A model generated the notes under the pieces. That model was given only the letters and a program-made list of their open reading frames with translations, ran no database searches and was not told where the DNA came from. The translations under genes and the position numbers were made by a program. A DNA stretch of 64,000 bases from NCBI GenBank assembly GCA_963920635.1, contig OY987301.1, positions 15,976,501-16,040,500 on the forward strand, read 5' to 3'. The DNA is from Pseudeuparius sepicola (Eukaryota; Arthropoda; Insecta; Coleoptera; Anthribidae). Shown here piece after piece: positions 11,633 to 23,119 of this stretch (the stretch's first letter is position 1; each line of letters opens with the position of its first letter).

Positions 11633-12450
11633 TTTAGTTACCTAACTTTGCGTAAATAACGCAAAAGTGCTTAGTCTTATGGACGATATTTTTATAAACT
11701 TTACATAACTCAGGCTTATGATGTTTGCTAATTCTTTATAAATATTTAAAAGCATAATATCATTCAGCCTTTTCTGACTCATTGTTAAACTTAAATATGA
11801 TCGTCACCTTGTCACCTTTGCTCGAGCTTCCAACAACTGGCCAAACTTTTGGCCGGGTGCTCCGCACCCAGCCTAATTTTTGGCCGGGTGCTCGAGCCCC
11901 GGAGCACCCGCGGAGTCGGCGCCTATGAGTGCGGGTAGTTCTCGCAATTTTTTCTACAGAAAATATTGTTTGATTTTTTTTATTTAATTTTGAGGCTATA
12001 TACGGCTTTTTGTATGGCGTTTAAACAGAAAATTTTATTGTGTGCATCCCTATTCTGGGCTTTTTGTTTGTTTGCAGGAATTTGAATTACTGCTAATTCA
12101 TCACAAAATGAATCCCCAAATATTCAGTTAGCCCCCACAGAAATTTTTGCTTAAATTGAAATTGACATTTTTGCACATTATCCAAACAACCTACCTAAAA
12201 AATACCATGGAATGAAAAAGTTTGGGTTTAGGTATGCAGGGGTCCGGACCTTTTCCCATTAATATAAAGTAATGTCCATGTTGTACGCAGGGGCCCCATT
12301 AATTTTTTTGGAGGGATTTAGAAGTTGGGGACCTTCCACTGTGTCCTTTTCAATGAATGTATTAACGATTGCGCAACTTTCTATATTTAATGCTTTCCAA
12401 AAGTTTTTGGTGTTTTTATTTTTTGCTTTTGCCTCCTGTCGCTTTTAAAC

Positions 12451-14486
12451 AACGCGAAATTTCATAAGGAATTTATATTTTTTCTCTAGTCCAGATCCAG
12501 ACGATTCTAAAGGTCTATACATATCAATCAAGAGGGATAATGTATTTATTGCAGGTAACGGATAATCCGAAAAAAAAAGTACTCCAGCTATATGTACTTG
12601 CTGTACCTTATACCACAAAAATGTTCCCCTTGACTTATAGGTATTTACAGGGACAAAATCCATCCTTATTCTTATCAATACATCACTTGGGATATTTTTA
12701 CCGTTCTAGAGTTATTAAGTTTTTACAATTTTCCCGCATTATTAATTATATAGTCTGCCAAATAGGTCTAGTAAATATTTGCGTTTTAAAACTCAATTTA
12801 TTCTATTTACTACAGGCAAATCAAGGGATTAACGATACCGAAAAATGCATACAATCAAAACTGCAGTTGCGGAAAATTTCAATAACAGAGCACTACATTA
12901 ATTATAAAACACACGCAACGGAGCACAATTTTAGAGAAAACAATGCAGAAAAAAAGTTTTAGGATTTTTAGTAGACACAGGGTGTTCTGTAAAAGATGTA
13001 CAAATCAAACTTATGTTTTTAAATGGACAACCCTGTATATTATTGAATTTTCGGAATCTATGCTTCATCCCGATAACGATGTTTATATGTATACGTATTA
13101 TATGTTTGATTCAACCGTTTTTATAATACAGAACGTTCAAACCTAAATTATTTTCAAGTTTTCTCACCCTGTATCTCGGAAACGAAACGTTTGGGGTTAA
13201 ATTGAGTAGGAGAAAAAAATGTCGAAAATAGTGCCCTACAAACGTTCACAATCATTTAGAACCCACTCCGAATCAAGGATCATAATATTTTAAATTTTTC
13301 CGCTGGACCGAAAATATCAACGTTAGCTTTTTTATCTGGATGATTACAAAACGACTGTAAACATAACTTTTTAGGGGTACTATTTTAAACTGTTTTTCTA
13401 ATACTCAATTTAACTGCAAACGTTTCATTTCCGTTATGCAGGGTGACTGGAACAAAAATATAGTGAGGCTTGTACTGTACAGTTTTTAAGAAACTCCACA
13501 AGAACACCGTCAGTTTCAAAAAGGCCATGAAAAAGCCCACACAAAATTCTAAAATTGTAGTCTACATTGTTAAAATATTCCACGGTTTTAGAAACGAAAT
13601 TCTCTACGAGATTATTTAACATTTAACATCTATAAACATGGGCTTACAGTTTAGGAAAATGTTGAAATAACACATATATCTCAATTTTACTATCCTTACT
13701 TGAAAGATTTCCAAACGAAAAATAATCAAGGTGCAGAAGGAAAGCAGTCTATGTAAATATATACCATTTTATATGGGACTTTTGTGGGTAATACGAATAA
13801 ATGATTTTAGCTATTTCCGTAGCTATTCCAACGAGAAAAAATAAAAACGTATATTCTCCTTCAGTATTTTGGATCAGACGAAATCTAATAAATTTCCATA
13901 AATCTTTGGATGAGGTTTTAAAAATACTACAAACTTCAAAGCTGGATTTTCGCTTACCATAAATTTTTATTGGGGCAAAATATTGATATTTTCTTTATTG
14001 GCTCGGCGTCATAAGACCGGTTGAAATTCAAAACTACACTAATTTATGAAGGAAACGGAGATTTCGCCAAATTTATGCCCGAACTAAAAATAATTTGACA
14101 CCTCGCGGTGATTTATCGCATGAACGTACCTACGCATCTGGTGATGGGGGAAACGAAATACCTTTCGTACAAGTTGAATCAAAATCGATATGTGCCGCCT
14201 CGGATAACCGTTTAGTTTTTGTTGAAGGATGGAAGTTTCTTTGACAAGGGAAAGTTTTAAGTGCGGTGAAAAACCGACAGTGCCGCTAGACAGGGACACG
14301 AAATTGTGGGAGTCTAAAGGAACATGAGTATTAATATAATACAGGCCCATGCCAAATTAAATGTTCATATTATACCATCCTACATCCTACATATTAGGTA
14401 GGACATGTTTACGGTATTTATTTGTGTTGATTATAATGGTATATTATATTATTGTACAAATTGAAAGCTCCTTTAATTCTGCACAT
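12451..14486. other. No gene seen; scattered element ends
   Basis: A 140-codon open frame (12540-12962) has no recognisable motif and ordinary AT-rich composition, so I do not call it. CACAGGGTG at about 12974 and CACCCTGTA at about 13189 are fragmentary ends of the foldback class. Confidence 0.5.
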
Positions 14487-15057
14487 CATAGATAAAGCTA
14501 TATATAGACCGCCAGAACCATTGTTGAAATTTCCACGAGGCACACCAAATGTTTTGCATAAAATTTTATATGAAAACTAATAACTAGATTAATACCTATA
14601 CCTTAACTTAGTCTCGAGTCCTCAGAATTAATGTAAGACATTACAGTGACTACGTTTATCTGGACGCGCTCGATCCGATTGAGAGAGGTTTGAATTCACT
14701 GGAGCGGACTCAAATAGACGACGTAAACCCTATACAGATTGAAATTCAATCATATTTAAAATTTCAAGTCAAGCCGCTATTTCCAAACAGAATTTTATCC
14801 AGAATGTGCCCCAACCTACTGTGGAATAAGTATAATAAGTTAATGTCCCTAGAGAGGATTGAAAACCGTAGGATTTCAATACTGATGATGTAAACGTAGA
14901 ATTATAAAAGATTTGACATAACTCAATCGGATCCATTTCAATCCGATCGAGTTGTCAAGAGATAAACGTAGTCAATTTTTCTGTTTTAATTCGTTTTCGT
15001 TCCAAAATGAAAGTTTGAAAGTTGGTGTGCTGTTTTTTTTTTGCGGACGGTTTCAAT
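14487..15057. mobile_element. MITE family D, copy 1, with nested insertion
   Basis: The left end CATAGATAAAGC with CCAGAACCATTGTTGAAA matches copies at 40865-41039 and 58525-59337. The right part (TTTCGTTCCAAAATGAAAGT, then GACGGTTTCAA) is the opposite end and looks truncated. An inverted-repeat element at 14647-14974 is inserted in it. Confidence 0.65.
14647..14974. mobile_element. Nested inverted-repeat element (TGACTACGTTTATCT ends)
   Basis: It begins TGACTACGTTTATCT and ends AGATAAACGTAGTCA. The match extends inward through CTCGATC(C)GATTGA. It is about 328 bp with no coding frame. It interrupts the family D copy, so it arrived later. Confidence 0.65.
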
Positions 15058-15262
15058 ATTACACTTAAAACTCTAGCTGAATTATTTTGTACGTATTATA
15101 CGAACACTAACAGATACGGGAAGAATTCAAATTCATTTTAGTAGACTATGAATTTGTTAAAAACTAGGTAGGCTGTCAATAATTTGTGGTTTGTTGACAT
15201 ACGTAAATAGGTACTTATAAACTTCAAAGTGACAATGTGGTTATACTACTTATAGTTAATGG

Positions 15263-15970
15263 TATATTACATAGCGAGAGTTGTAAACAGCTTATTACGT
15301 ATGAGTGGAAAAGTCGCGCACGAGCCGCGTAGCGGCGAGTGCTGTAATTCCACGAGTATGTAATAAGCTCACAACTCGAGTTTTGTATTATAGATTTTCT
15401 TCGACGAAAGAAAAACTATTATAATAGATAAACTATACTTCTGATTATCTGACAGGCAACAATTAGTATGTTGGTTAATTGCTATGGTGACGCGGATGCC
15501 GCGCTAACAAGGCACCCGTGATAATTGCGTTTTAATTAAGAACAGATGCGTAATTTTTTTTTCTACTCCTATGCTAGTAACATACCTATTAAGTGACGGT
15601 TTAGGTTATAAGTAAGTCCATTGTTACGAACACTGACACGTAATGACTGACACGTAATGACTGGCATGTAATAAAAAAAATTACGTATTTGTTCTTAATT
15701 AAAACGCAATTATCACGAGTGCCTTGTTAGCGCGTCATCCGCGTCACCATAGCAACCTACCAACATACTAATTGTTGCCTGTCAGATAATCAGAAGTATA
15801 GTTTATCTATTATAATATTTTTCTTTCGTCGAAGAAAAATTATAGTACAAAACTCGAGTAGTAAGCTTATTACATACTCGTGGAATTACAGCACTCGCCG
15901 CTCCGCGGCTCGTTCACAAATTTTCCACTCGTACGTAATAAGCTTCTTACTACTCTCGCTATGTAATATA
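15263..15970. repeat. 708-bp palindromic element with about 291-bp arms
   Basis: The arms at 15263-15555 and 15680-15970 are reverse complements at high identity: TATTACATAGCGAGAG outermost, TTCTTCGACGAAAGAAAA in the middle, TTTTAATTAAGAACA innermost. Each arm also has its own hairpin around AGCTTATTAC...GTAATAAGCT. The spacer (15556-15679) recurs inverted directly outside the element. Confidence 0.8.
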
Positions 15971-15974
15971 CTAT

Positions 15975-16100
15975 TATTACGAGTCAGTCATTACATGTTA
16001 GTCATTACGTGTCAGTGTTCGTAACAATGAACTTACTTATAACCTAAACCGTCACTTAATAGGTACCTATGTTACTAGCATAGGAGTAGAAAAAGAAAAT
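15975..16100. repeat. Inverted copy of the palindrome's spacer
   Basis: This is the reverse complement of 15556-15679. It shares GTTCGTAACAATG, TAACCTAAACCGTCACTTAA and GCATAGGAGTAGAAAA with that spacer read in reverse. The overall order is A, B, A-inverted, B-inverted, with TGACACGTAATGAC repeats inside B. Confidence 0.75.
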
Positions 16101-16536
16101 TCTACACGGTTTACTTACGATATTTACGATACAAACTCAAGATATATTGTACAGAGTGTCCCAAATTGGACACTTTTGGGGATTGATCCCATTTCCCGAA
16201 AACATTGATATTTTCCCTCGAGGTTGCAATTTTTAAAGGGATATTTTGTATTTTATACCTCACATATTTAGTTTTTCTGTTTCCTTTCCAGCTCAGAAAC
16301 TTCATTGCATTTTTCCAAACTTGTAATTTTTTCTCATCTTTGACAGTGAAAATTCTAAAAACACCAAAACACTGCATCACTAAGTATGGATGCAGATATT
16401 ACTCGTATTAAGCTCTACCAGTTTTACTTCATTTAGCTGATTAAAATAAATAAAAATGAAAATAATAGTTTCTTGTAGTACCTTGCCCATGCTCATGGAA
16501 TCTATATCAAATCGTTTTTCGTAAGTAATATCATAA

Positions 16537-16730
16537 GGGCATCTAATTTTTCCGAAAAAAATCTAAAAAACACGTTGCTAAGTAATATTTTAACAAGAAG
16601 CATGAGTGCGGTCAGGTGGCAACAAAAATCCAAGTCGAAGACGAGGATTTTTGCACCTGCATTTTGTTAAAAAAATATTACTTAGCATTGTGTTTTTTTG
16701 GATTTTTTTCACAGGAAAAATTAGATGCCC
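16537..16730. repeat. Small foldback, 194 bp
   Basis: GGGCATCTAATTTTTCC at the left is matched by GGAAAAATTAGATGCCC at the right. The inner parts also pair (GCTAAGTAATATTTTAACA with TGTTAAAAAAATATTACTTAGC). The loop holds GACGAGGATTTTTGCACC. No frame was seen. Confidence 0.7.
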
Positions 16731-17130
16731 GAATGGCATTTGACAAGACTATTTCATGAGTAACAGATTATTCTGCTACACACACAGAGAAAAATCAATT
16801 AATACAACAGTTTTGCTAAGAATTCACTTATGACAGTTACTAAAAATTTTGTTACTGGTATAAAAAGAGTTTCAACTCTAATAATTTAGTTTTCTAAACG
16901 AATAAACACCATTTTATTACCGCGCAGCTTATAACAGGTATTATTTTAAATTTCTACCTTTATAATCCTATTTTATAAGATCTTATTTCTAATAATATTT
17001 TTTTAGTACAAATAAAAGCGGGTTAATAACATAATTGGTTTATAGTCTCAAAAACGCATTTTGTTGCCGCAGCTATTCCGTGTAGTTGCAACAACAAAAC
17101 GTTTCATTGTGGTTATAAGACATAATCCAA

Positions 17131-17282
17131 AATGGTGCGGAGTGGGGGAAATCTACGAACTTGGATGCGCCGGTCTCCCTTTCTCGTTCCCAGTTGTCCG
17201 GTAGAATTCGATGAGGATGTAGTGCAGCACCCACGTCTTGGATTAGCCATAGGTACTTGTGCGTCTATAGACTCTCTGTGAC
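17131..17282 (+). CDS. Candidate short ORF / possible exon with splice-like borders
   Basis: An ATG with good context (CCAAAATGG) opens a 50-codon frame that includes PVEFDEDVVQHPRLGLAI. Inside it, a strong pyrimidine tract ending in CAG (acceptor-like, 17192-17193) and a GGTACTT donor-like site at 17253 would border a 59-bp exon. Only one of its three forward frames is open. I do not recognise the protein. The local GC-rich composition stands out from the surroundings. It could equally be 5' UTR or promoter DNA. Confidence 0.25.
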
Positions 17283-17381
17283 AACTGTGCAAGAGTTCAA
17301 AGACACTGTGGACATTTAAGAACCTAGGTAGTTAATTGATTGTGCTCTCTTTACGAATCAAGAGGAGCTATTTTATGAAAA

Positions 17382-17462
17382 ATGAAGGAACATTGGTGTG
17401 CCGCTATCGTTGCCATCATCTACGCCAACGCCACGATGCCAGTCGCCAGTTTTCGTCAGTGA
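17382..17462 (+). CDS. Candidate signal-peptide mini-ORF, 26 codons
   Basis: An ATG in AAAAATGAAGG context encodes a short polar start, then a hydrophobic run (CAAIVAIIYANATMPVA) and an A-N-A type signal-cleavage pattern before a TGA at 17460. This looks like the secretion signal of a small prepropeptide. After the TGA the same frame reads MWYSPIRLGQ and stops. Weak donors at 17455 and 17459, or a better one at 17511 (ATAG/GTAATT, in another frame), could join it to later exons. No family is recognised. Chance is a real possibility for so short a frame. Confidence 0.25.
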   Translation: MKEHWCAAIVAIIYANATMPVASFRQ

Positions 17463-18189
17463 TCGCCACCCATGTGGTACAGCCCCATCAGACTAGGGCA
17501 GTAGATATAGGTAATTAATTTTCAATCGGTTACAGTGTTACCCTTAAGCTATCGGATTGATATTGCAATTTAACAAATTATTCTGAAATATTGATTGGAC
17601 TATTTTTACCGAAGTAAATTTTTACTGTTTGCTAAAACCTTCAGGTTATTCAAGGACAATTTTGCGTCTTTGGCATGAATTTTAGGCGATTTAATTGTTT
17701 TTAATTTCAAGTACCTACTTCAGACAACAGATAATATTATATAATCACGTTTCCAATGGGCAAGCTTGCCCCCTATGATTTTATATAATTGGTGTCACCA
17801 GTGTATTTTTTTTAAATAAAACTGTTCTTCATTTCATACATTTAGGTCTTTTAATTAGCCCCAAATGTACGCTTTTTTCACTATTTACATGCATAGGCCT
17901 AGAAGTTCACGCCCATTTGAATTTTTTCACCCATAAAATTTGTTTTAAAAGTAATTTAAATTCTTAAGCCTTGTAATAAATACAACACTCGTCCAGACTT
18001 TTTCAAACAGTACCTATATTGCTGTTGTGAAAATTATTATAATGTATACCTACCTATGTACCTAGGTATTTTCAATATCTTTTCTTTAGAGATTGATTTT
18101 CGCCCATCTTGAACATGGTGTCCCCCGCTTTTGGGGGTGTGTCCTACTTTCTGAAGAGATAGACAAAAAGTAGAGAGGTGCCCAAAGGT

Positions 18190-18561
18190 CGATTTTCGAA
18201 AAAAGTTGAATACCGCAAACTGCATCTCTACATCTTGATTAATTTAGGAGATACAGCGCGTTTTTCGATTTCCGCGTTTCTTATGTGTCATAATGTTTTT
18301 GTTTATGAAGATCTTTGATTTAAGTAAATAACGGCTAAACACGTTCTTTGCTCATTTTTTTACATAGGCATAATCCTTGATACAGAGAGATATTTTCTTT
18401 GGTTAGTTGCTTAAAAAAAAACAAAAAAATATTATCAAAATATTTGCTAACAAAAAATTATGACACATTTCAGAAATGCGAGAAACGAAACACTGTATCT
18501 GCTAAATTAATCAAGGTATCGAAATGCCTTTTCGGGCATAAAACTTTTTTCAAAAATCGAG
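18190..18561. repeat. Inverted repeat, about 105-bp arms
   Basis: The left arm 18190-18295 (CGATTTTCGAAAAAAGTT, CTTGATTAATTTAGGAGATA, TTATGTGTCATAAT) pairs with the right arm 18457-18561 (ATTATGACACATTT, TATCTGCTAAATTAATCAAG, AACTTTTTTCAAAAATCG). This is a foldback-type element without a frame. Confidence 0.7.
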
Positions 18562-21500
18562 CTGTAGACACCGGGGCCACAAGAAAATTACTTTATAACC
18601 GTCATGAGACAAGATTATAGGGGCTATGGGAAAGGATAATTACAGCAATGCAGCAGTTTTATATTTCTAATGATTCGTTTTATAATGCTTATATGATTAA
18701 TTTATGAGGGCTATACACTAAGGTAGTAAGCGGTATAAAGCATTATTAAACCTGTTATGAAACACTAAGTAGCCCTGTGCAACTCTTGCTGTATTGCTAC
18801 TATAAATTGTCTTAGCAATCCTTGTCATGTGAAGGTAATGAGCACGAATTACTGTCCCAAATCGTATAAAATGGTTTTATAATGGATTTAATTTTTTTTA
18901 TAAAGAATAAAGCGCATTTCGCTCAGTGCATAGCTTACAAAACATACTACCTATTATACAACAGCCAGCTGTCAAGTTTTGCCGCGGGTAAACTCGAAAA
19001 AACTACTGACAGGTGCTGTCTTACAGTTTTTCCATCTAGAAACCATTTGTAATTCAAAAATGCGCGTTTGTGATTATAGTCATCAACAAAATTTATATGA
19101 CTTTTGAACAATTAATTATTTTTTCTGTTAGAAAACGACATTATTGCCCTAACTGATGAAATAAAATATCAAAATGGGACTTTCTGTTGAATTTGGTTTT
19201 TTTCTTATATTAGGTAAGCCTAAATCACCTCTCATGTAAAGTAGGTACTTATTAGGTTATGCAAAAACTGTCCATTAGGGCTTTTTTCGTCATTTTTTAA
19301 ATTAATTATTGAACTCTATCCGACAGCCTCAAGAGCTCATCTAAATATTCATTGAATATATTAGTATTCCGAGCACACTTGATTTTGTCGTGTAATCCAT
19401 TTATCTCTTCATTATAATTTCCACGTGATACCCATGGGTTAGCTGTAGGTATCGCTGAGCCGATTGTATTCTCCTTTATATTAATTTGTTCGAAGATGAG
19501 ATTTCAATGGCAGCCTGACATGAGATGGTGTCTGAAAATGGTTATTCTGTGCCATTGGCTAATTTACATGAAAATTAAATTAGTTTCTATTTTTATGGAG
19601 TAAATGTGAAAAGGTAAAAGCCGTTTGTAGTTTGTAGTCACTTAAGGAAGGGTACAGAGTTCGTTAAAGACGTAAAAAAAGTAGCCCAAAGCCGTTCGTT
19701 TTTGAGGAACCTAAATAAATATTAGTGTTTTTGAAAATAAATAATTATTTGGGAATTTTCCAGGCATCACATCTGTTTGTTATTTGAGATACTTGACGAG
19801 CACTTGTGGGACATTAACATGAATTTTCACCCTAAAATATCACTTTATCTCAATTGTTAAAGACCTGCTACAAAAAACTGGCTTACACTGTATATCTAGA
19901 CCACTAAAACTTTCTGTAGGAAAAATCAAAGTTTTACCTCTGATTCATTAGGTATGCCAAGACACATAGAATAGTGGTCAAAGTCAATATTAATGACAAA
20001 ATTAATAACATAAATGACAAAAAAGTAATAATATCATTTCTTGTAGTTCTGTGTTAGGCCACTTAATCTTAATTATTTTTGCCGCATATATTGTTTCTAC
20101 AATAAACGAAATAAAGTAAATAGCGCTATAGGTACTTATTTATAAGTTAAAATTTAAAACACAAAAAAGCTCTCAATGAGCTTAGCTTCATCACAAAAAT
20201 CAAAAAGATGTTGACTCTACTATTAGGTAAGGCTTTCTAAACAAATCGTTTCTTATTTGCCTTTTTGAGTTCCCTTTATGAATTTTTATCAAATCATTTG
20301 GCAAGACTAAAGAGCAGTCTCGGTAAATTGAAAATTAAAATGTCAAGGATAATTCCATCAATTTCTTCAGAACTATCTTATCGAATGTCTGAAATGATGT
20401 ACCGAGTAAATCTGTCAATTACATTTTTCCTCAAATCAAAAATAAAAATAGTACATATTTTTTATGTGTGCTCTTTATCTAAATTTAGATTAGAAAACAC
20501 TACTTTTGGCTTGTCGCCACCATAAGAAATTTTCATATTCTATTAGTGCTATTATTCGATATTATTTCTTCATAATTTGTTTGGTTACAAAGACCGTTCA
20601 GTGTCGAATTTATAATTAACGTTGAAGTTGAATGTAATTTGAAACCAACTAAGAGTATTATTAATAAATCCCCCGATATTTGCTGTCACCCTCAAATGTG
20701 ATAAGCGCTAGCCCTACATTGAGTTATGTTTATGTCGACATAAAAAATTTAATAAAATCCGGCAAGATGAAGCCGTTTTCCAGAAAATAAAATGCTGAAC
20801 CAGAATGTCGGTCACGATATTCGGAGCATTGCTAACTATTTTTGAAATATTCAAGAAAATTTTATTAACATCCAAGTATATTATAGAAACTAAAAATAAT
20901 CACAATATAAAATATCAAAAATGCAAATATAAAAAATTTCATCCAAACTAGGCCCATCACAAGAACCTAAGGTTCCTAAAATAGAAGCCGTATCAGCGTC
21001 CAGAGATCTCTAGACTTTGGCCACAGAATCTATTCTGTGCTTTGGCCGTATTAATATTTTTATTACTATTTAGTCGGCATGTTTTTCTGCTTTCGATCGA
21101 CCTTGGTTCGAATCGAAGTCGACACAGATGAGTGCACGTCTTTATAGTAAAACCAAAGTCTAGAGAATACTCTAAAAAACATCGCTGATGGCATAAGAGC
21201 GCTGGACAAATTGTGGATTCACGGTATAGCTCCTTAATAGCCTTATCTATGTGATTTACTGATTGTCCTACACTCACTGGGATTACTACGGTTTTATTCT
21301 TTCTTCAAAAAAGAAATGTCGAGAACGGATTTATTTCCCAAAATTTAGTTGCGTTTGATTGGAAACAGTAGGTACTTCTGGAGTGACTAGACTCGTAGAC
21401 AAATTTAAAAAGTATTTATGTGTGCTCCGAAGCATTTTGTTATTTTCCGTCAACGACGAAGTAGGTAGTAGTGAATACGAAGAAAACCAATTTTGACAAA

Positions 21501-22839
21501 AATGTAAATTGTGACTGTGCGGGGCTGAACTTTTCAATATGGTAATGGAAATTCCGATCTTACTGAGATAAATCACGTACCAAGTTCTTAAAGCATATAG
21601 ATGTAGGTGCGCATATATGCGAATAAACAACATCGAATTTTTATTCACGGTAACATATGAAATCTGAAATTGAGTTCGATCTTTGTCAATATTTTATGAA
21701 CCCTGCATTCGGATCTTGTCGGTATTGATTATGTACAAAAGCACTTTTCTAACCATTTCATAAAAATATACATTGTTTACCTTATTCCCATTGACAATTC
21801 TCCAACTCTGTTTATTTAAATGGCTCAAACGCATTCAAGGCGTAAGTTTATTGGGAAAAATAACTTTCATTTTGTAAAGAACACACATAAGTACTTAAAA
21901 CCTTCTAATTATGTAGCAAATTTTTTCGTTGATTAACTTTGTTACAAAGCGGTGCTTAAAAATTATCGAAACGGAGAAACAATAATCAGTTGTAGAAAAT
22001 AAGCGGTTCCTTCGCCGAATACTATGGCGTTTATTTGAAACATATTTTTGTACCTAGTGATATTTTTTGAGATATTTAGGTGTTTCCATTAAAATAGGAC
22101 ACCGGATATGTTGTAGAATCTAGTTACCAGTAGATTCATCTACGGTTGTAGGTACTTAAATATTTTAAATGTTTGTGAGATGTGGGGACAAATAATTTGA
22201 TACTTGCTTGTTTGCAATTCCTGGGGTGAATATACTATGCAGAAGTCCATAAATATCATACCATATTATAAATCTGAGTAATAGCACTACAGAAATATTT
22301 CAACTCTGTTGTCATTTCTATAAACTATATATTGTATTAGGATTCAAACTGAAGAAATATAGGAGACTGTTCTCCCCATTCTCTAGCCAGTAGTTGTTAT
22401 TTCTGAAACGTACAAAGTGCCAAGGTTTTCTGGAACTCCCGTAAAAAGTTTGGAAAGCTTCAGATAAGTGTTTGCAACATTTGTATAAAACTTTTTTCCA
22501 AACTCAACTGACTTCCCAAACACTCTAAATTTATAACACGATATTAGAAGTGCTATTGAAATTGTTCTTAAAAATAATTGAAAATTAAATATGTAGCGCC
22601 TAAAGAAAGGTCATGTAATCTATGTATTCCAGTATTTTTGGAATACATATAATGAAATATAATAATAATATTTCTTTGCAATAATATACATTTCCAAACG
22701 TGAAAGAAATAAAAATATTATAGTAAATAAATTATACAAAATAATCTATTCTACGTAACTACGTACACATTTAAGAACTTTAAACTACATAGAGAATGAG
22801 AACAATGATTTTTAAAATTTACAGTTTATTGAAAATATA
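18562..22839. other. No gene seen
   Basis: AT-rich. Contains the second copy of the 23-base near-palindromic motif at 20994-21016 and a CACAGAATCTATTCTGTG dyad just after it. Open frames here (for example 21331-21648 minus) carry no recognisable domain. Confidence 0.5.
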
Positions 22840-23119
22840 TCTACAAATGACGCAATAGCTATGTTAGTAAATAAAATTATTTCTTGTCTAGATCAAGGTT
22901 ATTCATGTGCAGGTGTTTTCATAGTGATACCGTCTCTCATGAAAAGCTTCTGCCCAGCTCATGACTTGTTAAAGAGCTACCTGGTACAGAGAGAACATGT
23001 TACTGAAACAAATAGAATTTGGAATCCCCCAAGGGACAGTTATTGGACTAATTCTATTTATATCTTATATAAATGAATTACTCACCCTAGATTGTTCAGG
23101 AACAATATTAGTTTTTTGA
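22840..23119 (+). pseudogene. Decayed non-LTR retrotransposon reverse transcriptase fragment
   Basis: Two frames carry pieces of one reverse-transcriptase domain. The first (from about 22840) reads NDAIAMLVNKIISCLDQGYS, then CAGVF, HDLLKSYL and TETN. These are typical of the palm/fingers region of jockey/CR1-type elements, with the usual stretch between HDLL and KSYL deleted. The second frame (23021-23119) reads GIPQGTVIGLILF, then YINEL, the conserved G-x-PQG block, and ends at TGA. The frameshift lies just before 23021. The YxDD block is absent. It is a dead fragment. Confidence 0.75.

Larger units (their letters stand above)
10802..11927. mobile_element. hAT-like non-autonomous transposon with perfect 8-bp TSD
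   Basis: The element begins CATAGGCGCC and ends GGCGCCTATG, a perfect 10-bp terminal inverted repeat. It is flanked by identical AGTGCGGG copies at 10794-10801 and 11928-11935. An 8-bp duplication is the hallmark of hAT transposons. Subterminal GGCTGGGTGC/GGCCGGGTGC motifs lie in both orientations near the ends, as expected for transposase-binding repeats. No transposase frame is visible. The interior holds a palindrome (11006-11132) and a copy of another repeat (11168-11632). Confidence 0.8.
9958..12450. repeat. Diverged duplicated block (two copies) interrupted by insertions
   Basis: 9958-10045 (AAAGGAGAATAATAAA through GAAAGTATCAAG) resembles 10498-10602. The continuation 10046-10470 (GTAGGAATTCAAATTATTAC, then CGCAAAATGAATTCCC) resembles 12005-12450. 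The second copy was split, in part by the hAT element at 10802-11927. Related pieces with GGCGTTTAAACAGAAA occur again near 28470 and 27634, so this is also a dispersed repeat family. Confidence 0.55.

Noticed and set aside
12540..12962. 140-codon open frame
   Set aside because: No recognised motif, AT-rich with scattered rare codons, and it continues into transposon debris. It is likely a chance frame.
17131..17260. Minus-strand frame reading WVLHYILIEFYRTTGNEKGRP
   Set aside because: It is open and looks protein-like, but it lacks a convincing acceptor or a polyadenylation signal after its stop. The plus-strand splice-like sites are better.
21090..21125. GGTTCGAATC, a possible tRNA or SINE box B
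   Set aside because: No box A at the right distance and no cloverleaf arms could be folded around it.
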